A stretch of 64,000 bases of DNA from VAZQ01 sp963817015. Its GTDB lineage: Bacteria > Pseudomonadota > Alphaproteobacteria > Rhizobiales > Xanthobacteraceae. The DNA lies in the NCBI GenBank assembly GCA_963817015.1, contig CAWFMV010000004.1, forward strand, positions 62,001 through 126,000. Reading direction: 5' to 3'. This document shows, piece by piece, positions 1-8,113 of this stretch. Within the stretch, counting starts at the first letter, position 1, and each line of letters begins with the position of its first letter. A program made the translations under genes and the position numbers. The notes below the pieces were generated by a model. It was not told the origin of the DNA. It saw only the letters and a program-made list of their open reading frames with translations, and made no database searches.

Positions 1-484
1 ACCGTTTCCGGGCTGTTAAATTCGCGTAACTTTAGGAAATGAGATGCCACGAAGCCGCACAGCGAGCGGCACGCGGCGACCCGATCAGCGGAGGTCGCAA
101 AACGGCAGCGTCCGCGACATGCCACCCCTGTCGGAGGCTCGGATAGCTGGTGTTACTACTGGTTGTAGGACTCGGCACACTCTTCATCGTGGCAGCATCG
201 CCGCTGCAATGACTCGTGCGGGCGCTGAAAGCATTCCTACCTCGACGCGGATTGAAACCGCGTCCGCCGGCCGCACCCCGCCGTGCAAACTCGCTTTGCT
301 CCCGTCGATACGCCAATAACGTATTGAAAAATTGAGCACAAAGCCTCGGGGTAACGATCAACCGCCGATCCAGCAGAACTCGCGACCCGGAGTTTTCCAC
401 TTCCCGCACCGCCGCATGCGGGTGCCTCTTGCGCCAGAAGGCGGAAGCATGCATCCACGGGGCGACCAAGCAGGGAGACGTGCG
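1..484. other. Gene-free left edge
   Basis: No convincing gene is seen here. Short open frames exist on both strands, but they have no recognisable domain and no good ribosome binding site, and the minus-strand frames are arginine-rich in the way GC-rich shadow frames are. The first believable gene begins at 485. Confidence 0.5.
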
Positions 485-724
485 ATGGCGTTAGACGAAG
501 GCGTCGAGCTGGAATCCGTCAAGAAGCCACTCGGGGAAGCGGGCGACATCCTGGGCCTGTGGCAGGACGACGACGGAAGCGTGGGATTGACTTTCGTGTC
601 GGATCTGAAGCCGGAAGCCTGGAAGGCCATTTTGTCGGAAGCTGTTTTCGAGATTGCCGATGAGCTTGCCGGCGGCGACGACAAGCGCCGCGCCGAGATC
701 GTCGCGATCATCACGGGAAAATAA
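485..724 (+). CDS. Small conserved hypothetical protein, possibly DUF5076-like
   Basis: A 79-residue soluble acidic protein of unknown function. I chose the ATG at 485 because AGGGAG lies 6-12 bases upstream; the open frame reaches back to 332, but the extra part is arginine- and proline-rich and not protein-like. The layout, a short N-terminus, a GLWQDDDGSVGLTF strand pair and then a helix with PEAWKAILSEAVFEIADEL, resembles the small DUF5076 family of rhizobia. That assignment is from memory of the pattern and is weak. There is no signal peptide or membrane segment. It stands alone, convergent with the cupin gene at 818-1465. Confidence 0.6.
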   Translation: MALDEGVELESVKKPLGEAGDILGLWQDDDGSVGLTFVSDLKPEAWKAILSEAVFEIADELAGGDDKRRAEIVAIITGK

Positions 725-817
725 GGACGCCCCAGACACAGCGTCCTCGCGCATCTTCAGAACATGCGCGACAGCCAAGGACCAGAGGGCTGATCGCGGC
801 TCGACCGCCATCAGCCC

Positions 818-1465
818 TCAGTCGCCTGAAAATCCGATCGGCGTATCGATGAAGATCTTGTATTGCTGCGCGCGCGGCTTGCTCTTGTCCTCGTCGTTGA
901 CGAGCTGAAGCGAGCTTTTGCCCAATAGCGCGCGCGGCAGAATCATCACACGAATGAAGCGACTTGGCCGGTCGGCGGCGGCCTGCGCGAACACCGGATC
1001 GGGTCCGCTCTCGTACCAAGCGGAGCCCGGGCCGTAGCTTGTCGAATGGCCCTGCGTGTCGATGCGGATGCCGCCTTCGATCAGGCAGCGAATGCCCGGC
1101 CCCTGGTGCCGATGCAGATAGGCGCAACCGCCGGGCGGAAACGCCACGCTGTCGCCGCGCAGCAGCAGCTCGCCTTGTGGCAGCGTCGAGAGCGCGGCCG
1201 AAAGCTTCTTGCGGGTGGTACCGCCCAGGAGCCACTCGCTCGTGTCGCCCGGCACCAGCTCGAACCGCCACCAAGTGACGCCTTCGGGGCCGGGCTCGAT
1301 CATGAGCTCGCCCTCCCCGTGCCAGGTTTCGCCTTCGCCCACAGCACGGCCCTCGAACGTGGCCGAGCCATGCACGACGAAGATCATGCGCGGCGCCGGC
1401 GGGAGACCGACCTCGGGCGAATCATTCGAGAGCACGTCCTCGTAGAGGCGCAAGATCGCAGGCAT
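818..1465 (-). CDS. Cupin-domain protein
   Basis: A 215-residue cytoplasmic protein with a cupin fold. The metal-site motif is visible as HRHQGPGIRCLIEGGIRIDT in the second half, with the usual glycine-rich turn and an HS-TSYGPGSAWYESG strand after it; the N-terminal half (MIFVVHGSATFEGRAVGEGE) looks like a second, degenerate cupin repeat, so it may be bicupin-like. The role is unknown; such proteins range from ChrR-like sensors to dioxygenases. Its start lies just 18 bases from the stop of the upstream TctC gene on the same strand, so the two are probably cotranscribed. Confidence 0.75.
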   Translation of the reverse strand: MPAILRLYEDVLSNDSPEVGLPPAPRMIFVVHGSATFEGRAVGEGETWHGEGELMIEPGPEGVTWWRFELVPGDTSEWLLGGTTRKKLSAALSTLPQGELLLRGDSVAFPPGGCAYLHRHQGPGIRCLIEGGIRIDTQGHSTSYGPGSAWYESGPDPVFAQAAADRPSRFIRVMILPRALLGKSSLQLVNDEDKSKPRAQQYKIFIDTPIGFSGD

Positions 1466-1483
1466 CGTTCGATTGCTCTGAGG

Positions 1484-2465
1484 CTATTGCTTCGGAATGC
1501 CGGCTTTCTCGATCACGGCTGACCACTTCTTGATGTCGGCCTCGAGCCGCGTCTTGAACTCGGCCGGCGAGCTTGCCTTCGCCTCGACGCCGAACTCGGC
1601 ATATCTTGCTTTCACGTCGGGCGTCGCCAGGATCTCGCGCATCAAAGCGTTGACGCGGTCGATGATCGCTTGCGGCGTGCCGGCCGGCGCCGCAATGCCG
1701 TTCCACGACGTCACCTCATAGCCCGGAGCAGCTTCGGCAACCGTCGGCACCGCCGGTAGAGAACTCGCGCGCGCAAGCCCCGATGTCCCGACCGGACGCA
1801 GCTTGCCGTCGGTCAGGCCACCCTTCATGGGGGCGTAGAACTCGACCATCAGCTGCACGTCGTTGCGCAAGAGCGCCACGGTCACATCCGGAGTCGTGCG
1901 ATAAGGCACGATCTGGAAATTGAGATTAGCGGTCGACTTGAACAGCTCGGCGCCGAGGTGTTGGGTGCTGCCGATCGCGATGGTGCCGACATTGAGCGCA
2001 CCCGGCTTCTCGCGCGCGGCCTTGATGAAATCGCTTAGAGTTCTTGAACTCGGAATCCGCGTTGGTGGCGAACACGAGATCGAAGGTGCCGAGCGCGGAG
2101 ATCGGCGCGAAGTCCTTTACCGGGTCGAACGGCAACGACTTGTACAAGGCCACGCTGATCGCGGTGCCATTGGTGACGAGAGCAAGCGTGTGCCCATCGG
2201 GCGCGGCCGTGGTCACGGACCTCGCCGCCGCGATGCCGCCGGGTCCCGGCTGGTTCTCGACCACGAGCCGCTGTCCGAGCTTCTCGCCAAGCTTCTCGGC
2301 GGCAAGGCGCGAGGTGATGTCGGCAACGCCGCCGGCGGCAAACGGCAGCACAAAGCGGACCGGTCGGCTCGGATAGGTCTGAGCGCGGGCGATGCTCGGC
2401 ATCGCGACGGTCGCGGCCGCCAGGCCGCCCGAGAACTGCCTGCGCGTGAGCAGTGTCATATTCAT
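1484..2465 (-). CDS. Tripartite tricarboxylate transporter binding protein (TctC/Bug), frameshifted
   Basis: A periplasmic substrate-binding protein of the Bug/TctC family, which captures carboxylates or related small molecules. The N-terminal part has a twin-arginine-like leader (TRRQFSGGLAAATVAM) and the family signature YPSRPVRFVLPFAAGG; the C-terminal part has PAGTPQAIIDRVNALMREIL. The two parts are in different frames. Reading GAGTTCAAGAACTCTAAGC with one A removed gives SEFKTLSDFIKAA, the expected continuation, so there is one extra base near 2041-2044. The restored length is about 326 residues, normal for the family. No TctA or TctB membrane genes are nearby. Confidence 0.88.
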
Positions 2466-2481
2466 TTCTCCTTGCTCGGTC

Positions 2482-2631
2482 CTATCCTCGGCCTGCCTTG
2501 CGCACCGCAGGCTTTGTCACCTTCTGCAGATGCCCAAGCACCTCGTCGAGGTGCATCACGTCGGCGTATTTGTGATGCATCTCGAAGTCGGCGGTCACTA
2601 TGCTGCTCCAGTCGCAGGCTTTACTCGCCGA
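2482..2631 (-). pseudogene. Possible C-terminal gene remnant
   Basis: An open stretch of 50 codons ends with TAG at 2482-2484, just upstream of the TctC gene. It reads as a plausible protein end containing DWSSIVTADFEMHHKYADV and MHLDEVLGHLQKV, but it has no start codon in a sensible place and is closed upstream by an in-frame stop. It may be the tail of a lost or frameshifted enzyme gene. I cannot name the family. Confidence 0.25.
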
Positions 2632-2792
2632 TCAAGCCTAATGGGCCGTGGTCGTGAATGCCATATGGCTTTGATGGCCCGTGACATATAGCCTTAACGC
2701 TGGCCGTCTTGAAGATCAGTCCGGCCGCCCAAAGTTGCCATAAGAACCGGCACAAGGGCCGGCGTGACGACGACCTCATAGGGAGGACAACC

Positions 2793-3755
2793 GTGCAGGC
2801 ACTCACAAGGCGTTCCCTGGTGCTGGGCGCGATGGCGGCGCCCGTTTCAGCCTATGCGCAGGTATGGCCCACCATCAGACTGGTCGTGCCCTACCCGCCC
2901 GCCGGATCGACTGACGTCATTGCCCGCCTGGTGCAGCCCGAGCTGCAGCGACGGTTGGGCACGACCGTGATCATAGAGAACCGGCCGGGTGCGTCGGGCA
3001 GCATCGGAACGGCCAGCGTTGCCAAGTCCCCGCCTGACGGTAGCTCCTGGCTGTTCGTGTTCGACAATCATGCGGCCAATCCGTTCGTTCTGGGCAACCT
3101 GCCGTTCGATACCGAGAAGGATCTCGACCCGGTGCTGTTCATCGGCACCGCGCCCTATGTGCTCGCCACCAATCCGTCGAAGCCGTTCAAGACGCTCGCC
3201 GACGTGATCGCGGCCGCGCGTGCGAAGCCCGATACGGTGAGCTATGGCTCGGTCGGCAGCGGCAGCGTCGGCCATCTCGCGATGTCGCTGTTGTCGAAGC
3301 AGGCCGGCGTGCGGCTTGTCCACGTTCCCTATCGCGGCGGCGGGCCCGCGATGAACGACGCTATCGCCGGCCATGTCGATCTGCTCATCGGCAGCACGGC
3401 ACTGGCGATCCCGCAGATCCAGGCCGGCACCATCAGGGGAGTGGTGCAGACCGGCAAGGCGCGCGCGTCAGCGCTTGGCACCATCCCGACAGTGAACGAA
3501 AGTGGCTTTCCCAACTTCGAAGCCTATGCGTGGTGGGGCGTATTCGCGCCGGCCGGCACACCAGGCGAGATGGTCGCCCGCTTTGGCACCGAGCTGGCGG
3601 CCTCCCTGCGCGAGCCGCGCATTGCCACGCAGCTCACCGAGGGCCAGCAGGTCACGATGGCGCTCAGCGGCCCGCAGGAGCTGCGCTCCTTCCTGGCCGG
3701 CCAGATGAAGACCTGGGGCGCAGTCGCGCGCGAATTCGACATCAAAGGCGAGTAG
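2793..3755 (+). CDS. Tripartite tricarboxylate transporter binding protein (TctC/Bug)
   Basis: An intact exported binding protein of 320 residues. I chose GTG at 2793 because GGGAGGA lies at 2781-2787 and the protein then begins with a short export signal, RRSLVLGAMAAPVSAYAQ; the longer open frame from 2709 has a charged non-signal N-terminus. Family features include IRLVVPYPPAGSTDVIAR after the signal, ENRPGASGSIGTASVAK, VPYRGGGPAMNDAIAGHVD and FAPAGTPGEMVARF. It is divergent from the TctC gene at 1484-2465 and convergent, three bases apart, with the exported protein at 3759. No TctAB partner is present, as is usual for Bug proteins. Confidence 0.93.
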   Translation: MQALTRRSLVLGAMAAPVSAYAQVWPTIRLVVPYPPAGSTDVIARLVQPELQRRLGTTVIIENRPGASGSIGTASVAKSPPDGSSWLFVFDNHAANPFVLGNLPFDTEKDLDPVLFIGTAPYVLATNPSKPFKTLADVIAAARAKPDTVSYGSVGSGSVGHLAMSLLSKQAGVRLVHVPYRGGGPAMNDAIAGHVDLLIGSTALAIPQIQAGTIRGVVQTGKARASALGTIPTVNESGFPNFEAYAWWGVFAPAGTPGEMVARFGTELAASLREPRIATQLTEGQQVTMALSGPQELRSFLAGQMKTWGAVAREFDIKGE

Positions 3756-3758
3756 CAC

Positions 3759-4319
3759 TCAGAGTTTGGAAAGCGCTGCAACATCGATCGCGCGCGCATA
3801 GGCGAGCTTGTCAATGACCGACGCGCTGCCTTGCACCGCAATGATGAACTTGCCGCCGACCGCCATATGCAAGTCGCCATCAACGCTCTGCAGCGCGCGT
3901 TCGCTGCCGATCGTCACGATCTTGCCCATCGCGCCCGCAACCTCGCGGGTGGCCATCATGGTGGCGAACTGCGCGATCACCGCCAAGTCGCTCGAGATCT
4001 GCACCTCGATCTGGTCGCCGGCCCTGTTTTCATAACGGCGCAGCGCGCTCGAAGCGCCGTAGGCTGCGCTGCCGACGGCCGTGATCTCGGCCTCGTCCGC
4101 AGTCCAGCCGGTGAGCGCCGCCGGCAGCAGCTTGCCATAGGCTTCCGCGTGCTTCTGCCCGATGAGCTGGGAGGCGAGCCCGAGCGCGTCCTTGGCCTTT
4201 GAAAGCTCGCCGTCCGCATAGGCCTTGCGCCCAGCCTCGATCGCGTCGGCCACGTCGTCACAGAGCGCCGCGCCGGCCATCAAGCCCGAGAATGCCACCG
4301 CCAAGACCGTCGATCGCAT
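3759..4319 (-). CDS. Exported protein of unknown function
   Basis: A 186-residue secreted protein. The leader RSTVLAVAFSGLMAGAALC ends near residue 20. The start could be GTG at 4328 or ATG at 4319; I prefer 4319 because GGGG sits nine bases ahead. After the signal comes an alanine-rich helical stretch (ADAIEAGRKAYADGELSKAK, like one TPR-type hairpin) followed by a beta-rich domain with YENRAGDQIEVQISSD. The cysteine at the signal end lacks a clear lipobox. I do not recognise a named family. Confidence 0.7.
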   Translation of the reverse strand: MRSTVLAVAFSGLMAGAALCDDVADAIEAGRKAYADGELSKAKDALGLASQLIGQKHAEAYGKLLPAALTGWTADEAEITAVGSAAYGASSALRRYENRAGDQIEVQISSDLAVIAQFATMMATREVAGAMGKIVTIGSERALQSVDGDLHMAVGGKFIIAVQGSASVIDKLAYARAIDVAALSKL

Positions 4320-4422
4320 CGCCGTCACCCCATGGCAGATCGTCCGTCACGGATGCTACCGCGCGGCCCGCCCGGAGGCGAGCCAGGATCGCTCTACCCT
4401 AGTGCGCCGTGGTCGGCGCCCC

Positions 4423-5262
4423 TTACCTCTGCGGCTCATTGAAATGCCGGAGATCGGGCGGCGGCTGGCCCGGACGGCTCGGCTCCAGCTTGCCGTCGAT
4501 CCCGATGTGGTAGGTCTGCCCTTCGAGGAAGATGTAGTCGTTGTTCTCCGAGCAGCTGTGCTCGATCCAGTTTGGATCGCGCGTGCGGGTATAACCGCGG
4601 GTCACGGTCCAGGGCCGAGTCAGCGCATTGTCGATGGTCGTGATCTCGTCGCGCAAGATGTTCGGGTTCGCCTTGTCGAGGAAGATGCGCTCCTTGACGA
4701 CGGTCTGATTGTCCTCATGGAACGGAATGCCGCTTGGATCGAAGATACGCGGCCCCTTGAGATCGCGCGTCTCGACTTCGAGCACGTCGTAGCGGCCGTC
4801 GCCATCCTCATCGACCCATTTGCCGATCGAATAGCCGGAGAACGACGGCTCGACATTCTTCGGCCAGTCGCGGCCGTCGGTATAGATGCGACGGAATTCG
4901 CTATTGAAGGTAATGTAAATGTAGGTGATATCCGGGAGAACGATCACTTCCATCGGCTCGTAGGCCATCATCATGCGCGGCATGCCGCCCGGCATGCAGC
5001 GCACCTGCGTGTTGTAATACTGGCCGCCGATCCGCGCCTCAGCGATGTTGGCTTCCCAGATCGCCTGATACTCCGGCTTCAGCGGCGGCTGCTGGCCGCG
5101 CACCGGCGGCTTGGTCGGATCATATTGCCCGCCGGCGCCGATCCGCACCCACTGGCCCTTCCAGTCGGGAAATTTGGAACTGTCTTGCGACCAGGCGCCT
5201 GTGCTGGCCGTGCACAGCACCGCCATGAGCGCAATCGACGCCAACGCACTCCGATCCGGCAT
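4423..5262 (-). CDS. Exported protein of unknown function
   Basis: A 279-residue periplasmic protein. ATG at 5262 follows GGGAGGAAGGC, and the N-terminus ALASIALMAVLCTASTGAWS is a clear signal peptide; the longer frame to 5313 is not signal-like. The mature part has FPDWKGQWVRIG, a methionine-rich MPGGMPRMMMAYEP stretch, and beta-rich segments ending in YHIGIDGKLEPSRPGQPPPD. Proteins of this kind occur as paralogues near catabolic genes in proteobacteria, but I know no function. The methionines could bind metal, which is speculation. Confidence 0.72.
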   Translation of the reverse strand: MPDRSALASIALMAVLCTASTGAWSQDSSKFPDWKGQWVRIGAGGQYDPTKPPVRGQQPPLKPEYQAIWEANIAEARIGGQYYNTQVRCMPGGMPRMMMAYEPMEVIVLPDITYIYITFNSEFRRIYTDGRDWPKNVEPSFSGYSIGKWVDEDGDGRYDVLEVETRDLKGPRIFDPSGIPFHEDNQTVVKERIFLDKANPNILRDEITTIDNALTRPWTVTRGYTRTRDPNWIEHSCSENNDYIFLEGQTYHIGIDGKLEPSRPGQPPPDLRHFNEPQR

Positions 5263-5358
5263 GCCTTCCTCCCTGCATTGTTTCCGCTGCCTGCCGGTGC
5301 GACGAGACCCCAACCGGTTGGCAGCAGCTTGTTCTTGAAAGCTACACTGCTTGACGGC

Positions 5359-6019
5359 TCACGCGGAAGGGGGCGCAGGCATTCCATCAAGCTTCAGCCG
5401 CCGAGCGATCGCCCCATCATCCGGAACGTAGACCCGCTCCACTGGGGTCCTCAACTCGCTGGTCCCAATTCGTGACAAGAGCTCGCGCTGCTCGGAGACG
5501 AACTCCGTCATGTCGATGACCTCGAGCAACTCGCGCTTGCCGAAGTCTTCCAGCACTTGGCCCCGCAAGCCGAGCTGGATCGCGCGCCGCGCGACCGCGT
5601 TGCCATGCGGATTGTGATCCGGATCCCACTGCAGACGCACGTTCGAAGTTGCGAGCGAAGCCTTCCAGGCTTCCTGGCTCGCCTGGTCCGACTGGTTCAA
5701 GCTTGACGCCACCGCCTGCGCCAGAATGCTGTCGAAGAATTGACGGCGAAGGCGCAGGCCAAGCGTCGTCTCCTGCCCCTCCTTGGTGCCCCAGCCGGAT
5801 CGATACATCATCCAGAGGAAATTCGGCTTGATCCAGCTCATGCGCGAGTACGAGAACTCGCCACCGAACTCACGGTGCCTGATGGCATAGTCGCCGATCG
5901 ATGGCCGGTAGGCCTGATAGACCACGATGCGTGTCCGCATCATAGTGTGCAAGGATATGCCGACCTTCGGTTGGCCATGTGGCGACGTGGTCGAGGTAGC
6001 GTGCGGTCGGAAGATTCAC
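5359..6019 (-). CDS. DUF4291 family protein, frameshifted near its start
   Basis: A member of DUF4291, a family of unknown function. The core is visible as VVYQAY, SRMSWIKPNFLWMMYRSGWG and TKEGQE. The intact downstream frame starts only at 5952, which would lose the conserved N-terminus. Reading upstream in the next frame gives TWPTEGRHILAHYDADT, which joins to IVVYQAY if one C near 5929 is removed (GACACG-C-ATCGTG). The restored gene begins with GTG at 6019 and encodes about 219 residues. It lies 37 bases upstream of the cutA stop, and both are on the minus strand. Confidence 0.82.
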
Positions 6020-6056
6020 GGATAGCAACCCATCTCAGCGCCGATACTTGCTCGCG

Positions 6057-6410
6057 TCACTCCTGTCCGTCTTGCTCCGGTCCCCCCGGCGTCGTTTCTG
6101 CCAGGAGCCAGGCAAAGTAGCTCTTCTCGACGCTCTCGATCGGCATCACCAGGATCGCCGGGGTCTCATAGGAATGCATCGCCTTCACGGCAGCCGAAAC
6201 CTGCTCGCTCAGGAGCGCGCGGGTCTTGATGATCATGACCACCTCCTCGCCGCGCTCGAGCGCGCCGTTCCACCAATAGTGGGAGATCATGCCGGGCAGG
6301 ATGTTGACGCAGGCGCATAGCCGTCGCTCGACCAGCGCGCGGCCGGCTTCCTCCGCCTCGACAAGAGAGGGATAAGTCGTATAGACGAACACCGCACGTT
6401 CCGTGTTCAT
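6057..6410 (-). CDS. cutA: Divalent-cation tolerance protein CutA
   Basis: A 117-residue cytoplasmic protein that forms the trimeric CutA ferredoxin-like fold. Family hallmarks are YTTYPSLVEAEEAGRALVE, RLCACVNILPGM, YWWNGALERGEEVVMIIKT and HSYETPAILVMPI. CutA is tied to copper or divalent-metal tolerance in E. coli, but the biochemical role is unsettled. Length and start are normal. It is divergent from nadK, with about 160 bases between them. Confidence 0.95.
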   Translation of the reverse strand: MNTERAVFVYTTYPSLVEAEEAGRALVERRLCACVNILPGMISHYWWNGALERGEEVVMIIKTRALLSEQVSAAVKAMHSYETPAILVMPIESVEKSYFAWLLAETTPGGPEQDGQE

Positions 6411-6573
6411 GAGCGTCTCCTTATGCTTAATGCGCTACCTGATGTGCGCATATCCGATGCTTCCACCGGCAACTTGGCTTGTACCGCATGCTTCTTGCGT
6501 TGCCCGCAGCATCCGACATCGCCGTAATGGCGCCCCGTAATCTCCCGCAGCCCGAAGCCGAAAGCGCGGTCCG

Positions 6574-7356
6574 ATGACTTCTACCACCCCGAGCTACGAG
6601 CACGTCGCCTTCCTGGCAAGCCCCAATCCCGAAGCCAAGGAGGCGTGTGAGCGCCTGACGCAGCACTACGGCAACGCTGCGCCGGAGACCGCCGATGTGA
6701 TCGTCGCGCTCGGCGGCGATGGCTTCATGCTGCAGACGCTGCACCGCTTCATGAGCGCCGGCAAGCCGATCTACGGCATGCATCGCGGCACCGTCGGCTT
6801 CCTGATGAACGAGTACAGCGCCGATCATCTGCGTCGACGGCTCGCCGCGGCGCGCAAGACCGCAGTCCACCCGTTGCTGATGGAAGCGCGTGACGGCAAG
6901 GGACAGGTCCATCGCCTGCACGCTTTCAACGAGGTCTCGTTGTTCCGCCAGACCTCGCAAGCAGCGCATCTGCGCATCCTGGTCGACGACAAGGAGCGCA
7001 TGGCGGAGCTCGTCGCCGACGGGATCCTGGTCTCGACGCCCGCCGGCTCGACCGCCTACAACCTCTCCGCCCAGGGCCCGATCATTCCGCTCAACGCTTC
7101 GCTGCTCGCGCTCACGCCGATCAGTCCGTTCCGGCCGCGGCGCTGGCATGGCGCGCTGTTGCCCAACTCCGCCCAAGTCGAGATCGAGGTGCTTTGGCCC
7201 GAGCGGCGGCCCGTCGCCGCGGTCGCCGATCACGTCGAGGTGCGCGGCGTGCATGCGGTCAAAGTCCATATGGACCATGGCATCGCCATAAATCTTCTGT
7301 TCGATCCCGGCCACAGCCTGGAAGAGCGCATCCTGCGCGAGCAGTTTGGGTATTAG
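6574..7356 (+). CDS. nadK: NAD kinase
   Basis: NAD kinase phosphorylates NAD to NADP using ATP or polyphosphate. The diagnostic GGDG motif is in VALGGDGFMLQTLHRF, followed by GTVGFLMNEY, the conserved HAFNEVSL block and TPAGSTAYNLSAQGPI. At 260 residues it matches the short alphaproteobacterial form. The ribosome binding site is weak (GCGCGG), so the exact start is not certain. It is a single gene facing cutA. Confidence 0.95.
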   Translation: MTSTTPSYEHVAFLASPNPEAKEACERLTQHYGNAAPETADVIVALGGDGFMLQTLHRFMSAGKPIYGMHRGTVGFLMNEYSADHLRRRLAAARKTAVHPLLMEARDGKGQVHRLHAFNEVSLFRQTSQAAHLRILVDDKERMAELVADGILVSTPAGSTAYNLSAQGPIIPLNASLLALTPISPFRPRRWHGALLPNSAQVEIEVLWPERRPVAAVADHVEVRGVHAVKVHMDHGIAINLLFDPGHSLEERILREQFGY

Positions 7357-7430
7357 GCGCTGAGACCAAGAACTCCCGAAGGCGCGCCTTGCGCGCCGCC
7401 CTATCTCCGTCCATTCGCATGGCGGATATC

Positions 7431-7748
7431 TCAAGGCTCAATCGCTTCGGGATCTCGCGAAGAATTCCAGAACAACAGGACGTCAACGGTGCGCGTATCC
7501 TCATCGACCTTGTAAACAATCCAATATTGCGTTCGTCGGCCAACCCGAAAGAGATATGCGCGATAGGGTGCCCCAGTCAGCGGGAAATGGCTCCACATTA
7601 GCGGCGACACCGAGAGATTGTAGTGAAAAATATGATCCAGGCGTTCGATCTGCTCGATGGCGAAATCCTCGCTGTACTCGCGAAGGTACGACACAAAATG
7701 ATCAATCTGGCGCGCCGCGATCGGATCGATACGGACGCGGAACGCCAT
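7431..7748 (-). CDS. RelE/ParE-type toxin
   Basis: A 105-residue toxin of the RelE/ParE superfamily. It has the usual N-terminal pattern AFRVRIDPIAARQIDHFVSYL, a central LTGAPYRAYLFRVGRRTQYWIVYKV and the C-terminal strand VDVLLFWNSSRD. Members either cut mRNA on the ribosome or poison gyrase; which applies here cannot be read from the sequence. It begins six bases after the antitoxin stop, the normal antitoxin-first order. Confidence 0.88.
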   Translation of the reverse strand: MAFRVRIDPIAARQIDHFVSYLREYSEDFAIEQIERLDHIFHYNLSVSPLMWSHFPLTGAPYRAYLFRVGRRTQYWIVYKVDEDTRTVDVLLFWNSSRDPEAIEP

Positions 7749-7754
7749 AAACTG

Positions 7755-7977
7755 CTACCGCTTGCCGCTCCGATAAATATCAATCAGGCGATGCTTGAAG
7801 GTCTTCGGATCGTAGTCGACCGCCTTGCCAGCCTTGATGCGGGCTTCGGCCGCCTTGAGGGAACTCTGCCAATTCTGCGCGTTCTTTATCAGATAGCACA
7901 GGTATCTCTTCCATGGTGGTGACCGGAACCATGGTTGTGCGGCGACGTTTGTCCTTGGCGGCAGATTTGTTTGCCAT
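7755..7977 (-). CDS. Antitoxin partner of the RelE-like toxin, frameshifted
   Basis: A 73-residue antitoxin once one base is removed. The start half has a basic tail (NKSAAKDKRRR) and EEIPVLSDKERAELAE; the end half in the next frame has SLKAAEARIKAGKAVDYD and HRLIDIYRSGKR. They join exactly if one base in the GAGTTCCC run near 7862 is removed, giving ELAESLKAAE. The C-terminal amphipathic helix would wrap the toxin. As sequenced the antitoxin is broken while the toxin is intact, which would be lethal in a cell, so an assembly error is likely. Confidence 0.8.
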
Positions 7978-8113
7978 CGAATCAATATAGCACGTATCAC
8001 AAAATCCAAAAGGCACCTCAGATCTGCGACGATCTCACTCGGTTCCTCCCGATCAAACGGCGCCCGGCTCACACCGGGCGCCGCAATGTTGTTGCAGAGC
8101 TGCGTCGGCCGCG

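Noticed and set aside
4225..5475. A 416-residue open frame on the plus strand
   Set aside because: It is antisense to the exported protein at 4423-5262, which has a signal peptide and a good ribosome site.
6427..7434. A 335-residue open frame on the minus strand
   Set aside because: It covers nadK in antisense and has no family features.
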